Shown piece by piece: positions 1-7,523 of a stretch of 14,588 nt of DNA (position 1 is the first letter of the stretch; each line of letters begins with the position of its first letter). The notes beneath the pieces were generated by a model. That model had not been told where the DNA came from. It ran no database searches and worked only from the letters and a program-made list of their open reading frames with translations. The DNA lies in contig NZ_DATJIY010000120.1 of NCBI RefSeq assembly GCF_035492835.1, forward strand, positions 1 through 14,588, given 5' to 3'. The translations under genes and the position numbers were made by a program. Source of the stretch: Dinghuibacter sp035492835 (GTDB lineage: Bacteria > Bacteroidota > Bacteroidia > Chitinophagales > Chitinophagaceae).

Positions 1-16
1 TCACAGCAAAACAGGG

Positions 17-34
17 AAAAAAGAGGCACCCCTC
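17..34 (-). terminator. Weak candidate intrinsic terminator after the GH18 gene
   Basis: On the minus strand the bases form GAGG-GGTG-CCTC followed directly by six T residues (plus-strand A17-A22). It lies 76 nt past the GH18 stop codon and would end the SusC/SusD/GH18 transcript. The stem is only 4 bp, or 5 with a G-T pair, so termination may be inefficient. The rest of positions 1-109 holds no gene that I can support. A bulged hairpin with a TTCG loop at 50-66 lacks a T-run. Confidence 0.35.
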
Positions 35-109
35 CCCTCGTCTTGAGCCTACGCGCTTCGGGCGTACGCGGCAGTATCCGTTGCGGGCGGCGATTTTTTG
101 CGCGGCGCC

Positions 110-1108
110 TTATGGGTTCATGATGTGTATCGCCTGGCGGCTGTATGTAAACGACGGAACGTCGTTGTAGTCGCGGCTCATGCGATAGGCCCCGACGCCT
201 GCGCCGTTATTGGACACTACCCATTGGGCATAGCTGATCAGGTCGTTACCGACGGTGGGGTCGGTGGGGCTGAAGCTGTCGCCGTTGACGAGGAAGATCA
301 GCTTGCTCAGTCCGTAGGCGGTGACCAGCGGGCCAAAGCTCGACGTGCCGCTGCCGCTCCAGTAGTGGCTGCCGGTGGTGTAAGCCTGGAACAATACGTA
401 GTCGTAGTTGTTCTTGTAGTTCGTGTAATAGCTTCCGTCGACGCCGCCACCCACGCTGCCGTCGGTGTCAAAAAAGAAGACGGGCTTCTTACCCATGACG
501 GTGTTCGCCGACGTACAATTCGGACCGAAGTATTTCGCCACGGAGATGAGCAGGTTCTTTAGACACGTGGCGTTGGGCACTTCTCCCCCCAGCGTTCCCG
601 TCTCGATATCCATGTCGATCCCATCCAGCGAGTCCTGGACGATGTGCTGCTGGTACATCGCGCTGGCCCAGTGGTTGTACGTGCTGGTGCTGGTGGGTGT
701 CGTTTTGGTGGAACCGGGTGTGTTGGGATCGTTGACGGAGCCGTCGAAGTAGGCGTCGGAGACGAAGTGGCAGACGACGATCCGCGTGCCCTTGGCCTGC
801 GCCGCGCGCCAGTCCGGACGGTACCCGTCACGGCCGGAAAAGAATTCCAGGAAGTCGACGCTGTCCGGCGAGTTGGCGGGATCGACCGCCGCGGCGGGAT
901 CGTTTCCATCCGCTACCAGGTATCCCACAAAAGGATGGTGGGCGCTGTTTTTGTAAGCGATCAGCGCCGAGTCGCTGACGGAGGAAAAGGCGGCCGTACC
1001 GGGGGAAAGGACATCCCCGGTCGCCAGTGATTTTTGGCAACCGGGGGTGACAATCAAGGCCAGTCCCGCTCCCAGCAGGCCGCCGGCAATCGTTTTCAGG
1101 TGTTTCAT
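110..1108 (-). CDS. GH18-family glycosidase lipoprotein (endo-beta-N-acetylglucosaminidase- or chitinase-like)
   Basis: Predicted 332-residue surface or periplasmic glycoside hydrolase of family 18. The catalytic signature DxxDxDxE is intact as DGIDMDIE at residues 162-169, with E169 the expected acid/base. A strand-type segment VLFQAY at about 238-243 fits the barrel. GH18 enzymes cleave beta-1,4 GlcNAc linkages by substrate-assisted catalysis (family knowledge). I chose the ATG at 1108 because it gives a clean lipoprotein signal peptide (KTIAGGLLGAGLALIV, then TPGC with Cys24). The reading frame extends 18 codons further upstream to 1162, which would bury that signal. The lipobox is imperfect, with Thr at -3. 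The gene is last in the sigma/anti-sigma/SusC/SusD series and starts 60 nt after susD. Its short length and SusCD linkage suggest the endoglycosidase-like GH18 group found in Bacteroidetes glycan loci rather than a multidomain chitinase. The substrate (N-glycan or chitin) is inference. Confidence 0.85.
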   Translation of the reverse strand: MKHLKTIAGGLLGAGLALIVTPGCQKSLATGDVLSPGTAAFSSVSDSALIAYKNSAHHPFVGYLVADGNDPAAAVDPANSPDSVDFLEFFSGRDGYRPDWRAAQAKGTRIVVCHFVSDAYFDGSVNDPNTPGSTKTTPTSTSTYNHWASAMYQQHIVQDSLDGIDMDIETGTLGGEVPNATCLKNLLISVAKYFGPNCTSANTVMGKKPVFFFDTDGSVGGGVDGSYYTNYKNNYDYVLFQAYTTGSHYWSGSGTSSFGPLVTAYGLSKLIFLVNGDSFSPTDPTVGNDLISYAQWVVSNNGAGVGAYRMSRDYNDVPSFTYSRQAIHIMNP

Positions 1109-1145
1109 ATTGATTAAAATTTGGTTAGCTATGTTGCGGTGAAGC

Positions 1146-1178
1146 CGCGAAGCGCGGGGCACGGCGCGCTACTTCGCG
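1146..1178 (-). other. GC-rich hairpin between susD and the GH18 gene
   Basis: CGCGAAG at 1146-1152 pairs perfectly with CTTCGCG at 1172-1178. An alternative inner stem pairs AGCGCG (1151-1156) with CGCGCT (1165-1170). The structure spans the susD stop codon (1169-1171) and has no following T-run, so it is not an ordinary intrinsic terminator. It could stabilise the upstream susCD message or reduce read-through into the enzyme gene. Function is inference. Confidence 0.4.
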
Positions 1179-2782
1179 TCCCACCAAAGCTTCGTCCCCC
1201 CATTGTCGGGCCCGCTCAAGAGCGACAACGCGGCATTGACGGCCGCGGCGTCATTCTGATATTCGGATTGGGGGAAGGGAAGCCGGCGTATCTGCACCTG
1301 AGTGCTGATGGTCCCCTGGCTATAGTTGACGACCACGGGCCAGACCTTTGGATAACCCGTCCGGCGGAATTCCGCCCACGCCTCTTCGCCTTCCGGGAAC
1401 ATGGCGATCCATTTCTGCGTGATGATCCGTTCCAGGTTGCGCTCGAAGGTATCGCCCGCATTCCAGTGGATGGTGATCGTACTGAGGTCGGGGGAACCGG
1501 CCGGCTCGTCGTTGGCGGCGTCGACTGGGTCGGTATACGGCGCGGCGGTGCTCGTCGCATCGGCGATGTAGGCCGCCGCGGTACCCACCCCGGCTTGCGT
1601 AAAGGACAGCTGGATGCCATTCTCATAGAACGACTGGGCGGTGCCGCCGCCCATGTTCCATCCCCGGAGCGCCCCCTCCGCCAGGAGGAACTGGACTTCG
1701 GCGGCGTTCATCCATTGCACCGGTGAATTCTGGTTCAGGTTGAAACCGGAGAAACCTTCCCGGGCTGTGCGATCCGCGGACGTCAGGATGCTGATGCCGC
1801 TCCTGATACCCAGGTATTGCCCCGGATAGGTGGTGGAAGCCGTCATGATGGTCGGCATCCGGGGGTCGTTGTAGCCGTTCAGGAAAGACCCCAATACGGC
1901 GCCGGCCCGGATGTCGCCATAGTTATAATCGATGACCCAAACCGGGTTGTAGATCGTAATCCCATTGGCAGAGGACACCAGGGCGTTGTCCGAATTCGTG
2001 GTCATGACGCCGTAGCTGTTGCTGACGGCGGCCTCGGCTTCCTGCTGGGCGAGCGAAGGATTGGCGTAAACGATCCGCATAGCCAGCCGCAGCTTGAGCG
2101 AGTTGGCGAATTTGATCCATTCCACGTAATTACCGCCGTAGACGAGGTCGTAATCCGCGAGCGGCTTGGCGCCGGGGTTAGCGGTAACATAGGCCGTCAG
2201 TGCCGTAATGGCGGAATCCAATTCGGAGAAGAACGCGTAGTAAATCGAATCCTGCGGATTATAAGGCACCGAAAAACCGCCCGAGCCATAATTGATATAC
2301 GGCAAGGGTCCGTATACATCGGTGATGCGATGCATGGCCGCCACCTTCAGGATATTGGCCACGGCGTAGAAATCCGGGTTCGAGACGGACGCGCGGAGAC
2401 GGATCTGGTTCCAATTAGACATCACGGTTCCAAACCCCACGCTGAAGGGAGCGTTGTCCCACCCGGCATTGAGGGCGTAGTTGGAGTTGTTCTGGCCACC
2501 GCCGAAAGCCGTGGGCGTGCCCATATAGCCGGAGAACAGGTCGGCATTGAGGTTTTGCGCGACCTGGTAAACCGAGCCGTCCCCAGTGCTGGCGCCCACC
2601 GGTATGACGTTCTTCTCGATGACCGGGAAAAACGCGCCCAGACCGACGTGGTCAAGCTGCAACATGGAATCGGTCACCCCATTGGGGTTGGTATTGAGGC
2701 TGTCGAAATTCTTCGTACAGGAAGGGAAAAAGCTGATGGCGCAAGCGGCCAACGTCAGCGTTTGAATATATCTCGCAAACAT
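1169..2782 (-). CDS. SusD/RagB-family nutrient-binding outer-membrane lipoprotein (SusD-like_2 type)
   Basis: Predicted 537-residue glycan-binding lipoprotein that sits on the extracellular face and acts as the lid of the SusC channel. The N-terminus is a lipoprotein signal peptide ending FPSC (Cys22), followed by NFDSLNTNPNGVT, which I recognise as typical of the SusD-like_2 subgroup. The C-terminal stretch around ERIITQKWIAMFPEGEEAWAEF is the conserved helix seen in SusD homologues. Length is normal for the family. The ATG at 2782 lies 11 nt after the susC stop, so the two are surely co-transcribed. No frameshift or internal stop is visible. The bound ligand cannot be read from sequence. 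The downstream GH18 gene suggests a GlcNAc-containing oligosaccharide. Confidence 0.95.
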   Translation of the reverse strand: MFARYIQTLTLAACAISFFPSCTKNFDSLNTNPNGVTDSMLQLDHVGLGAFFPVIEKNVIPVGASTGDGSVYQVAQNLNADLFSGYMGTPTAFGGGQNNSNYALNAGWDNAPFSVGFGTVMSNWNQIRLRASVSNPDFYAVANILKVAAMHRITDVYGPLPYINYGSGGFSVPYNPQDSIYYAFFSELDSAITALTAYVTANPGAKPLADYDLVYGGNYVEWIKFANSLKLRLAMRIVYANPSLAQQEAEAAVSNSYGVMTTNSDNALVSSANGITIYNPVWVIDYNYGDIRAGAVLGSFLNGYNDPRMPTIMTASTTYPGQYLGIRSGISILTSADRTAREGFSGFNLNQNSPVQWMNAAEVQFLLAEGALRGWNMGGGTAQSFYENGIQLSFTQAGVGTAAAYIADATSTAAPYTDPVDAANDEPAGSPDLSTITIHWNAGDTFERNLERIITQKWIAMFPEGEEAWAEFRRTGYPKVWPVVVNYSQGTISTQVQIRRLPFPQSEYQNDAAAVNAALSLLSGPDNGGTKLWWDAK

Positions 2783-2793
2783 GGTACTTGGGT

Positions 2794-5700
2794 TTAGAAG
2801 GATACATTAACGTTGAAACCAATGTTCCGTAAGCTGGGCTGGTTGAAATAGTCGTAGCCTTGGTAGAACGTGCTCGTGGAGGCGGCGGACTCGGGGTCGT
2901 AGGGCGCCTTGTTATAGATCATCCACAGGTTGCGCGCCACCAGGGCGACTTTTACGCCCTGTATCTTGTCCGCGAACCATTTGCCGGGTAAGGTGTACCC
3001 GAAGGACAATTCACGCAGCCGGACGTTGGTGGCGCTGTACGTATACAACGCCAGCGCGCCCGTGGTACCGCCGGAAGCCCCGGCTACGACCTTATAGTAG
3101 GATTGGGCGTTGACCTTGGTGCCGTTGACCTCCACGCCGCCCGCGTCGCGGGCATCCGCACTGGTTCTGGATACGCCGTAGTAATCCATGATGGACTGGG
3201 TGGCGGAAACGACCGTACCGCCCACCCGCGCGTCGACCAGGAAATTCAGGCTGAAACCTTTATAGGCAAACCCGTTGCTGAACCCCAGGTTGAAGTCAGG
3301 GGAAGCGTGGCCGACCTTTTTAAAGTGCGTGTTGTCGACGACGGGCAGTCCGTTAGCGTCGGTCACGAGGTTGCCGTTGGCGTCCTTTTGCAGCCCTTCC
3401 GCGTAAATGTCCTGGGTGGTGCCGCCTTTTGCCAGGATCATCTCATACGAGCCCGAGCTGGCCGCAACGAGGCTGTCCTGGGAGGTCAATTCCCCGGTAA
3501 AGGGATCCTTGAACGGATTCAGCATCTGGATGATCTTGTTCCGGTTCAGTGAGAAGGTAAAGCCGGGCGTCCAGCTGACCGCGCCGATCCGGCCGCCGTA
3601 CCAGCCCAGTGACGCTTCCACGCCCTCGTTACGGACCTTGCCGGCGTTTATATAATAGCCGCTATATCCCGTGGAAGCCGGGACCGTCACCGTGAACAGC
3701 TGATCCCGGGTGCTGGCGTTGTAGTACGTCGCGCTGAGTGCGATCTGGTTGTTCGCCAGCCGTAGGTCGAAGCCCGCCTCGAAGGAGCCCGTCAGTTCAG
3801 GTTTCAGTGTCTGGAAGGGCACCGTGGTATAGTTGGTCAGCGTATTACTGGAAATGGTATAGACAGGGTTGGTGAGGTAAGGCGACGGCGCGTTCCCTAC
3901 CTCGCTGTAGGACGTCCGCAACTTCAGGAAACTGATAAACGAAGGCATGCGCAGCTCGTCGGAGAGGATGTCCGACAGCCCGACGGAGGGATAGAAGATC
4001 GACGCATGGTTGGTAAAAGCCAGACCGGAAGACCAGTCGTTACGGGCCGAAACATCCAGGAACAGTCGTTGTTTGTAGCCCAGCGTACCGCTGAAGAAGA
4101 CCGCCTGTGTTTGGTTTTCCTCCGGTAATGTCTGGCTGACGGACAGGTTCGCCGTGCTGATGTTGGTCAGCGAAAAGAAATTCGGAACGGTCAGGAGCGG
4201 GCCGCCCACGCTGGAATTGCTGGTTTTGTTGTCGATAATGCTTGCACCCAGCGTCGCGTTGACCGAGAAATCGGAGAATTGCTTGTTGTAGTTCGCCAGG
4301 ACGTCCGCGTAGGACTGTTTGTTGTTGGCCGTGCCGTACGAATATGAACCGTCGGGCCCACCGGCCAGGAAACCCAGGGTGGAGGCGTAGAGCTTCGACG
4401 TGGTCACATCATTGGCGTTATCGTACTTGAACCGCCCCGTCACGCTCAATCCGGGAAGGATATTGTACTTCAACGCGACAGTGCCCATGAAGCGTTCCCG
4501 CTTAGTCGTGTAAATCTGGCGGTTGATGATCCAGTAGGGATTTTCCGCCTCGAAACCGAGATCGCCGTAGGGCCAGTATTGGACCTTGAAATTCCGGGAG
4601 GGATCGTACTGCTCGTAATCTTTTACGGAGTCTATATTTTCGGACGGCGGGAACAGGTAGACGGGCAGCAGGGGGTTGTTGTATTGCCCTTGTCCAGGTA
4701 TGTTCTGCTGGCTTTGCGCCAGGTACATCGCCGACACATCCAGGTTCAGCCTGTCGCCGTAAAAGCTGCTGGTATTACGGGCCGTAAAGTTATAGCGGCT
4801 GAAGTCGTTATTGGGTATGATACCCTTTGCCGAGGCCGAGGCGGCGGAGAAGTACGTCTGGCTCTTGTCGGTACCCGTGGAGACGTCGACCGCGGTGGTG
4901 AAATTGTCCCCCGTCTGGAAGAAGTCCCTGGGTTTGTAGGAAGACGCCTGGCTGAGCCTGGCGCCCCAGCTGTCATACGCACCGGGGGCCGTCGCGCCAT
5001 ATGTGTTCTGGAATTTGGGCAGCACGAAGGGAGTGTAATAGGTGACCCCCGTATTGAGATTGACGTGCGTTTTGCCAGCCGATCCTTTCTTGGTCGTAAT
5101 GAGGATGACGCCGTTGGCGGCCTGGTTGCCGTACAACGCGGCCGCCGCGGCCCCCGTCAACACCGAAATGCTCTCGATGTCGTCCGGGTTGAAGTTGGCG
5201 ATGCCATCCCCGCCGTCAGTCCCGCCAAACAAACCGCTGGGCTGCCCGGTAAACAGGTTCGGCAGTGGTATCCCGTCTACCACGTAGAGCGCGTTGTTGT
5301 TCCCCGTAAGCGATTTCACCCCCCGGAGGATGACGCGCGTCGAGCCACCGATGCCGGAAGCGCTCGGGTTGATGGTGGCGCCCGCGACCTTGCCCTCGAG
5401 GCTGTTGACAAAGCTCGGGTCCTTGACGTCGTTGACGTCCGCGGAGGTCAGCGTCTGGACATTATAGGATGTGGACCGGGAAGACCGGCGGATACCCAGC
5501 GCCGTCACCACGACGGTGTCCGTGTGCAGGTTGCTTTGATGAAGGACGATGGATACGCTCACCGTCGAGCCGTCGACGCTGACGCTCCGGGTCTCGGTAC
5601 CGTACCCGATGTAGGAGACCTCCAGGGTATATACGCCCGGGGAGATACCGTCGATGACGAAGGAGCCGTCCGAAAGGGTTTGCGTACCGTGCTGTCCGGG

Positions 5701-6156
5701 TTTCAGAAGGACCGTGGCGCCCGGTAGCGCCTTGCCGTTCTCGTCCCGGACAGTTCCCCGGACCGTCTGCGGGGGCAGGGGCTGGGCGTCCGGGGCGACC
5801 GGAGCCCCCTGACGGACGGTAATGATCTTGTCTTCTATAATAAAGGTTAGCGATTGCCCCTGGAAGCAGGTGTTCAGGACGTCCTCCACAGTGGCGTTCC
5901 GGACGTGGACGGAGACCTTCGGCGCCCCTTTGAGGAGCTGGTTGTTGTAGATAAAGGAATAACCACTCTGTTGATGGATGAGCGTAAAGAGTTTGGAGAG
6001 CGAAATATTCCGTTCTTGCAGCGTGAGCGTTTGCGCAACGCCGGTGGCGCTTACGTGTAAAGCGGCTGTCAATAACAGAATGGCAGTCAGTTTCATGACA
6101 AGCAGTGTTTTGGTCCAAAACGCCCCGGGCGTTTTGCCAATTGCATGCAGATTCAT
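2794..6156 (-). CDS. SusC/RagA-family TonB-dependent outer-membrane transporter with STN signalling domain
   Basis: Predicted 1120-residue outer-membrane importer. In order: an N-terminal extension and signal peptide (hydrophobic core about 20-40, ending near GVAQ); an STN domain (about 44-116) that in this family contacts an anti-sigma factor; a carboxypeptidase-regulatory-like beta domain (about 131-205, VRGTVRDENGKALPGATV); a plug containing the LRGVKSLTGNNNALYVVDG region (about 278-296) and the SusC hallmark ALYGNQAANGVILITTKKG; then a long beta-barrel ending in NVNVSF, with the terminal Phe expected for outer-membrane insertion. The STN domain matches the adjacent FecR/sigma pair, so transport and induction are probably linked by trans-envelope signalling. 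I kept the first ATG (6156). An alternative start is Met21 (MKLTAILLL), which gives a more compact signal peptide. Intact. Confidence 0.96.
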   Translation of the reverse strand: MNLHAIGKTPGAFWTKTLLVMKLTAILLLTAALHVSATGVAQTLTLQERNISLSKLFTLIHQQSGYSFIYNNQLLKGAPKVSVHVRNATVEDVLNTCFQGQSLTFIIEDKIITVRQGAPVAPDAQPLPPQTVRGTVRDENGKALPGATVLLKPGQHGTQTLSDGSFVIDGISPGVYTLEVSYIGYGTETRSVSVDGSTVSVSIVLHQSNLHTDTVVVTALGIRRSSRSTSYNVQTLTSADVNDVKDPSFVNSLEGKVAGATINPSASGIGGSTRVILRGVKSLTGNNNALYVVDGIPLPNLFTGQPSGLFGGTDGGDGIANFNPDDIESISVLTGAAAAALYGNQAANGVILITTKKGSAGKTHVNLNTGVTYYTPFVLPKFQNTYGATAPGAYDSWGARLSQASSYKPRDFFQTGDNFTTAVDVSTGTDKSQTYFSAASASAKGIIPNNDFSRYNFTARNTSSFYGDRLNLDVSAMYLAQSQQNIPGQGQYNNPLLPVYLFPPSENIDSVKDYEQYDPSRNFKVQYWPYGDLGFEAENPYWIINRQIYTTKRERFMGTVALKYNILPGLSVTGRFKYDNANDVTTSKLYASTLGFLAGGPDGSYSYGTANNKQSYADVLANYNKQFSDFSVNATLGASIIDNKTSNSSVGGPLLTVPNFFSLTNISTANLSVSQTLPEENQTQAVFFSGTLGYKQRLFLDVSARNDWSSGLAFTNHASIFYPSVGLSDILSDELRMPSFISFLKLRTSYSEVGNAPSPYLTNPVYTISSNTLTNYTTVPFQTLKPELTGSFEAGFDLRLANNQIALSATYYNASTRDQLFTVTVPASTGYSGYYINAGKVRNEGVEASLGWYGGRIGAVSWTPGFTFSLNRNKIIQMLNPFKDPFTGELTSQDSLVAASSGSYEMILAKGGTTQDIYAEGLQKDANGNLVTDANGLPVVDNTHFKKVGHASPDFNLGFSNGFAYKGFSLNFLVDARVGGTVVSATQSIMDYYGVSRTSADARDAGGVEVNGTKVNAQSYYKVVAGASGGTTGALALYTYSATNVRLRELSFGYTLPGKWFADKIQGVKVALVARNLWMIYNKAPYDPESAASTSTFYQGYDYFNQPSLRNIGFNVNVSF

Positions 6157-6163
6157 ACCTTTA
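6133..6163 (+). promoter_or_regulatory. Candidate Bacteroidetes-type promoter for an antisense RNA
   Basis: TTTG at 6133-6136 and TACCTTTA at 6156-6163 are separated by 19 bases. This matches the Bacteroidetes vegetative consensus TTTG / TAnnTTTG and its usual spacing except for the last base of the -7 box. It reads rightward, opposite to susC, whose start codon it overlaps. The predicted start of transcription is near 6168. It gains weight from the intrinsic terminator about 70-100 bases downstream on the same strand. Confidence 0.45.
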
Positions 6164-6200
6164 AAAGGTTTGGGTTTAATGATGTGGGAAGTCTATCGAA

Positions 6201-6225
6201 CGTAGATTTTTACTGCGGGTTACCC
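6201..6225 (-). promoter_or_regulatory. Possible ECF-sigma-dependent promoter of susC
   Basis: Reading toward susC, GGGTA (plus-strand 6221-6225) is followed after 15 bases by CTACG (plus-strand 6201-6205) and then TTC. A GGGTA-like -35 with a CGT-containing -10 is a plausible ECF promoter shape. It would start transcription about 40 nt before the susC ATG. The GGGTA lies in the perfect inverted repeat CGGGTTACCCG (6216-6226). I have no reference motif for this sigma factor, so this is a positional guess. Confidence 0.3.
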
Positions 6226-6234
6226 GAACGTCCG

Positions 6235-6268
6235 CCAGGGGTAGGTCGAATTGCCCCTGGTTTTTTTT
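6235..6268 (+). terminator. Strong intrinsic terminator pointing against susC
   Basis: CCAGGGG (6235-6241) pairs perfectly with CCCCTGG (6254-6260) around a 12-nt loop, followed immediately by eight T residues (6261-6268). It is functional only for rightward transcription, because on the minus strand the A-run precedes the stem. No rightward protein gene lies upstream. This supports a small antisense transcript ending here. Confidence 0.8.
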
Positions 6269-6318
6269 CGGCGCCCGCCCTGGTCAGGTGGAGATAGGCA
6301 TAAGCATAGTCGTTTGGT

Positions 6319-7470
6319 TTATGGCGTTACAATCAGTGATTTTCCTTGTATCGTTACTTTTACCCCGTTGATCTCGAGTACCTTCAAAACGCTGGACAGG
6401 CTTGCACTCCTGGCTACGGTCCCCACGAACTCGTAGGTCTTTTCCCCGCCCCCCTTATAGGACACGTCCACCCCGTACCAGCGCGATAGCTGACGCATGA
6501 CTCCCGGCAGGTCCACGCCGTTGAAACGGAAATAACCGTTTTTCCAGGCCACCGCGCTCTCGGTATCCGCAACCGCTACGCCCAACTGACCGGTCGATGT
6601 CTCCAGCCGGGCCGCCTGTCCGGGCGCCACCAATACCGATGCGGCGTTCTTCGATACCCGCACGCCTCCCTGCAGCAGGGTCGTCGATATTTGAGCCTCG
6701 TCGCCGTATGCCATTACGTCGAACCGCGTCCCCAGGACGTCTACGGTCATGTCGCCTACGGTTACGCGGAAGGGTCTTTTCTTATCGGTGGCCACCTCGA
6801 AATAGGCCTCACCCGTCAGCGAAACACTGCGTTCCCCGCTTCCAAAGGCGGTGGGGTATTCCAGGGAGCTGGACGCGTTGAGCCACACCCGGGTCCCGTC
6901 GGAAAGGACCACCTTATACTGCCCCCCCCGGGGCGTGGACAGCATATCGTCGTTCACTTCCTCCACACGGTCCGGTTTCCGGTAAGCCAGCTGTCCGTCG
7001 CCGACCTTCACCACGCCGGCAGCCAGTTGTCCGCTGGCTGCGCTATCCAGGGAAATGACGCGCCCGTCTCCTAACTTCAATACGGCATGGTTGCCCCCGG
7101 GCGTTACATCGTGTGGTGCCGCGGCCGTAAGCGCCGCCGGCGGCAGGTGTGCCGGATAAGCGTTCCGCTTCCAGGCATACAGCCCGACGCCCAACAACAG
7201 TACCGCCGCCGCGGCCGCCGCCGGCCATAGACGGTATACGACCGGCTGTTGGCGGCGGGCATTGCCGAGCAGCCGCTTCCGGATCCGGTCGTTGACGTCG
7301 GCCGCCAAAGGATCAGCCAGCTGGGACTTGAACTCGCGTTGCAAGGCATGGAGCATGGGCCGGCGTGACGCGTCCGAGTTCAGCCAGGTAAACAGCTCGT
7401 CCGCCTCCCGGATAGTGCAGTCACCGTCCAGGTAGCGTTGTAATAGGTCTTGGAAATAGTCGGAGCCCAT
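6319..7470 (-). CDS. FecR-family anti-sigma factor
   Basis: Predicted 383-residue inner-membrane regulator that holds the adjacent ECF sigma factor inactive until signalled by the SusC STN domain. Numbering from the ATG at 7470: a cytoplasmic N-terminal sigma-binding region (about 1-75, with DYFQDLLQRYLDGDCT); one transmembrane helix (about 82-99, WPAAAAAAVLLLGVGLYAW); the periplasmic FecR domain (about 175-275, including LSDGTRVWLNASSSLEYP, GEAYFEV and VLGTRFDV); and a C-terminal DUF4974-like domain (about 305-383) ending in KSLIVTP. The frame can be extended 5 codons to a TTG at 7485, but the ATG is preferred. It lies 53 nt after the sigma gene and is probably co-transcribed with it. The 162-nt gap before susC holds the terminator and the antisense RNA candidate. 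Intact and of usual length. Confidence 0.95.
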   Translation of the reverse strand: MGSDYFQDLLQRYLDGDCTIREADELFTWLNSDASRRPMLHALQREFKSQLADPLAADVNDRIRKRLLGNARRQQPVVYRLWPAAAAAAVLLLGVGLYAWKRNAYPAHLPPAALTAAAPHDVTPGGNHAVLKLGDGRVISLDSAASGQLAAGVVKVGDGQLAYRKPDRVEEVNDDMLSTPRGGQYKVVLSDGTRVWLNASSSLEYPTAFGSGERSVSLTGEAYFEVATDKKRPFRVTVGDMTVDVLGTRFDVMAYGDEAQISTTLLQGGVRVSKNAASVLVAPGQAARLETSTGQLGVAVADTESAVAWKNGYFRFNGVDLPGVMRQLSRWYGVDVSYKGGGEKTYEFVGTVARSASLSSVLKVLEINGVKVTIQGKSLIVTP

Positions 7471-7523
7471 ATATATACTATCCAAAAATGGCTGGATAGG
7501 GTACCCCTGCGGGAAAAAAAATT

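Larger units (their letters stand above)
6168..6268 (+). ncRNA. Candidate cis-antisense small RNA opposite the susC leader (DonS-like position)
   Basis: Predicted RNA of about 100 nt on the strand opposite to all neighbouring genes, in the 162-nt gap between the anti-sigma gene and susC. Its 3' end is defined by a strong intrinsic terminator (6235-6268) and its 5' end by a TTTG-19-TACCTTTA promoter candidate (6133-6163). No plus-strand protein gene is available to use this terminator. In Bacteroides, sigma/anti-sigma-controlled glycan loci such as don carry antisense RNAs (DonS) at the 5' end of the susC homologue that repress it (established knowledge). The same position and gene set here suggest an analogous repressor. 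The ends and function are inference. The RNA could also be only a terminator that blocks antisense transcription. Confidence 0.45.

Noticed and set aside
50..66. Bulged hairpin with TTCG loop after the GH18 gene
   Set aside because: No T-run follows on either strand, so a terminator call is not supported.
1109..1162. Upstream start adding 18 residues to the GH18 protein
   Set aside because: It would place a charged stretch before the lipoprotein signal peptide. The ATG at 1108 gives a normal signal.
1817..2797. Plus-strand 326-codon open frame opposite susD
   Set aside because: Entirely antisense to susD, with no domain and no start context. A shadow frame.
4579..5727. Plus-strand 382-codon open frame opposite susC
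   Set aside because: It lies wholly antisense to the well-supported SusC plug and barrel, has low-complexity Arg/Val/Gly-rich composition and no recognisable domain. Long shadow frames are expected in GC-rich coding DNA.
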